16,411 nt of DNA from an uncultured Roseateles sp. (lineage in GTDB: Bacteria; Pseudomonadota; Gammaproteobacteria; Burkholderiales; Burkholderiaceae): contig CAMLKW010000088.1 in NCBI GenBank assembly GCA_946480605.1, positions 1-16,411 of the forward strand, in the 5' to 3' direction. Of this stretch, positions 15,805 through 16,411 are shown piece by piece; position 1 is the stretch's first letter; each line of letters opens with the position of its first letter. Both the position numbers and the translations under genes were made by a program. The notes below the pieces were generated by a model that saw only the letters and a program-made list of their open reading frames with translations, had not been told where the DNA came from and did no database searches.

Positions 15805-16411
15805 TCAGGCGCGGCGGCGGCGAGCGGCCATGCCCACGACGGCCAGGCCGGCTGCCAGCAACGCATAGCTCCCTGGCTCGGGCACCGGCGCGGTGCTCAG
15901 CGCGAACTGCACGTCATCGATGTAGACGGCGTTGACGCGCCCATCCAGCAGCGGGCCGACGGCGGTGTTGATCTCCAGGAACAGCGACACGGTGCCGGCC
16001 GGGATGGCCGCCCCCTGGAAGCTGATCTGCGTCCAGCCGCCGGGATTGATGTCGCTATGGAAGAAGCGGTTGCCGCTCTCGAACAGGCGCTGGCCCGTCT
16101 CGCTCATATAGGCCAGCGAGAACAGCACGTTGCCCGTGGTGCTGACGTCGCCCTTGGCCCAGAAGCTCAGCGTGGGGGTGTCGCCCACGTTGGCCGCGCC
16201 CAACTGAGGCATGCCGCCGTGGCCGAACGAGTCCTGGAACAGCGTCGAGGCGCCGAAGCCGTTGGGCACCGTCAGCAGGATGGAATGGCTGCCGGTGTGG
16301 GCCTCGCTGGACAGCAGCGCCGGGTTGCCGGTCGGCGCCACCCGCCAGCCTTGGGCGAAGCCGTCGGCCGCGACGGTCTCGAAACCGCCATTGGCGAATC
16401 CGGGAGTCGTG
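15805..16411 (-). CDS. PEP-CTERM protein with carbohydrate-binding-like domain, 5' end missing
   Basis: The reading frame stays open to the window edge, so the start and signal peptide lie outside; about 201 residues are visible. The visible part begins with a GFANGGFET-type segment followed by GFAQGWRV, and continues through FWAKGD, WTQISFQG and VYIDDVQFAL. These spaced features are typical of CBM4/9-like or galactose-binding-like jelly-roll domains in PEP-CTERM proteins (NGGFE...GW near the N-terminus, IDDV near the end). The tail has VPEPGS, then a helix rich in Ala/Leu/Val and a final ARRRRA. A GTG at 16341 could be read as a start but would cut the domain, so it is rejected. It is the first visible gene of the minus-strand cluster with the second PEP-CTERM protein and the glucanase. 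Sugar binding is inferred from fold resemblance. Confidence 0.85.
   Translation of the reverse strand, partial: TTPGFANGGFETVAADGFAQGWRVAPTGNPALLSSEAHTGSHSILLTVPNGFGASTLFQDSFGHGGMPQLGAANVGDTPTLSFWAKGDVSTTGNVLFSLAYMSETGQRLFESGNRFFHSDINPGGWTQISFQGAAIPAGTVSLFLEINTAVGPLLDGRVNAVYIDDVQFALSTAPVPEPGSYALLAAGLAVVGMAARRRRA

Overview
The window comes from a high-GC (roughly 70%) genome. Gene content and codon use point to a betaproteobacterium of the Burkholderiales, in or near the Roseateles/Mitsuaria/Rubrivivax/Leptothrix group. The pointers are an RhlE close to the enterobacterial form but with a Gly/Arg-rich tail, a fused MnmC, and three proteins with PEP-CTERM-type exosortase sorting tails. The genus is an inference. 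I see no rRNA, tRNA, CRISPR array, insertion sequence or integrase, and no gene-free stretch longer than about 175 bases.

Layout. (1) 1-1060: 3' part of rhlE on the + strand, cut inside its DEAD box, with a strong intrinsic terminator. (2) 1076-1687, minus strand: a small secreted protein with a PLPG-type sorting tail. (3) 1860-11204, + strand: five tightly packed genes whose junctions are 0, -4, -1 and -4 bases, so almost certainly one translationally coupled operon. In order they are a 1402-aa SNF2-family ATPase, a TIP30-like Rossmann protein, a beta-CASP metallo-beta-lactamase-fold (RNase-like) protein, an MgtC/DUF4010 membrane protein and the bifunctional tRNA-modifying enzyme MnmC. The first gene has no Shine-Dalgarno; an extended -10 element just upstream suggests a leaderless message. 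(4) 11329-12627, + strand: a chemoreceptor with two adjacent membrane helices, no room for a periplasmic sensor, and a long Pro/Ala/Lys linker ending in DWETF, a likely CheR/CheB docking peptide. It ends in a terminator that separates it from convergent rpiA. (5) 12695-16411, minus strand: a PEP-CTERM protein (cut by the window end), a second PEP-CTERM protein and a GH16 beta-glucanase with a CBM56-like C-terminus, spaced like an operon, followed 51 bases later by rpiA.

How the genes fit together. The right-hand cluster is a coherent extracellular glucan/cell-surface module: a secreted endo-beta-glucanase (probably laminarinase) made together with two surface-sorted proteins, the first of which looks carbohydrate-binding. 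The central operon joins nucleic-acid enzymes (SNF2 motor, beta-CASP nuclease-like protein, tRNA modification) with a membrane protein and a short-chain-dehydrogenase-like protein. The individual families are known and I recognise no established system linking them. The best candidates for something undescribed are this operon, with the roughly 940-residue N-terminal part of its SNF2 protein, and the glucanase/PEP-CTERM cluster. Neither is shown by sequence alone to be a new system.
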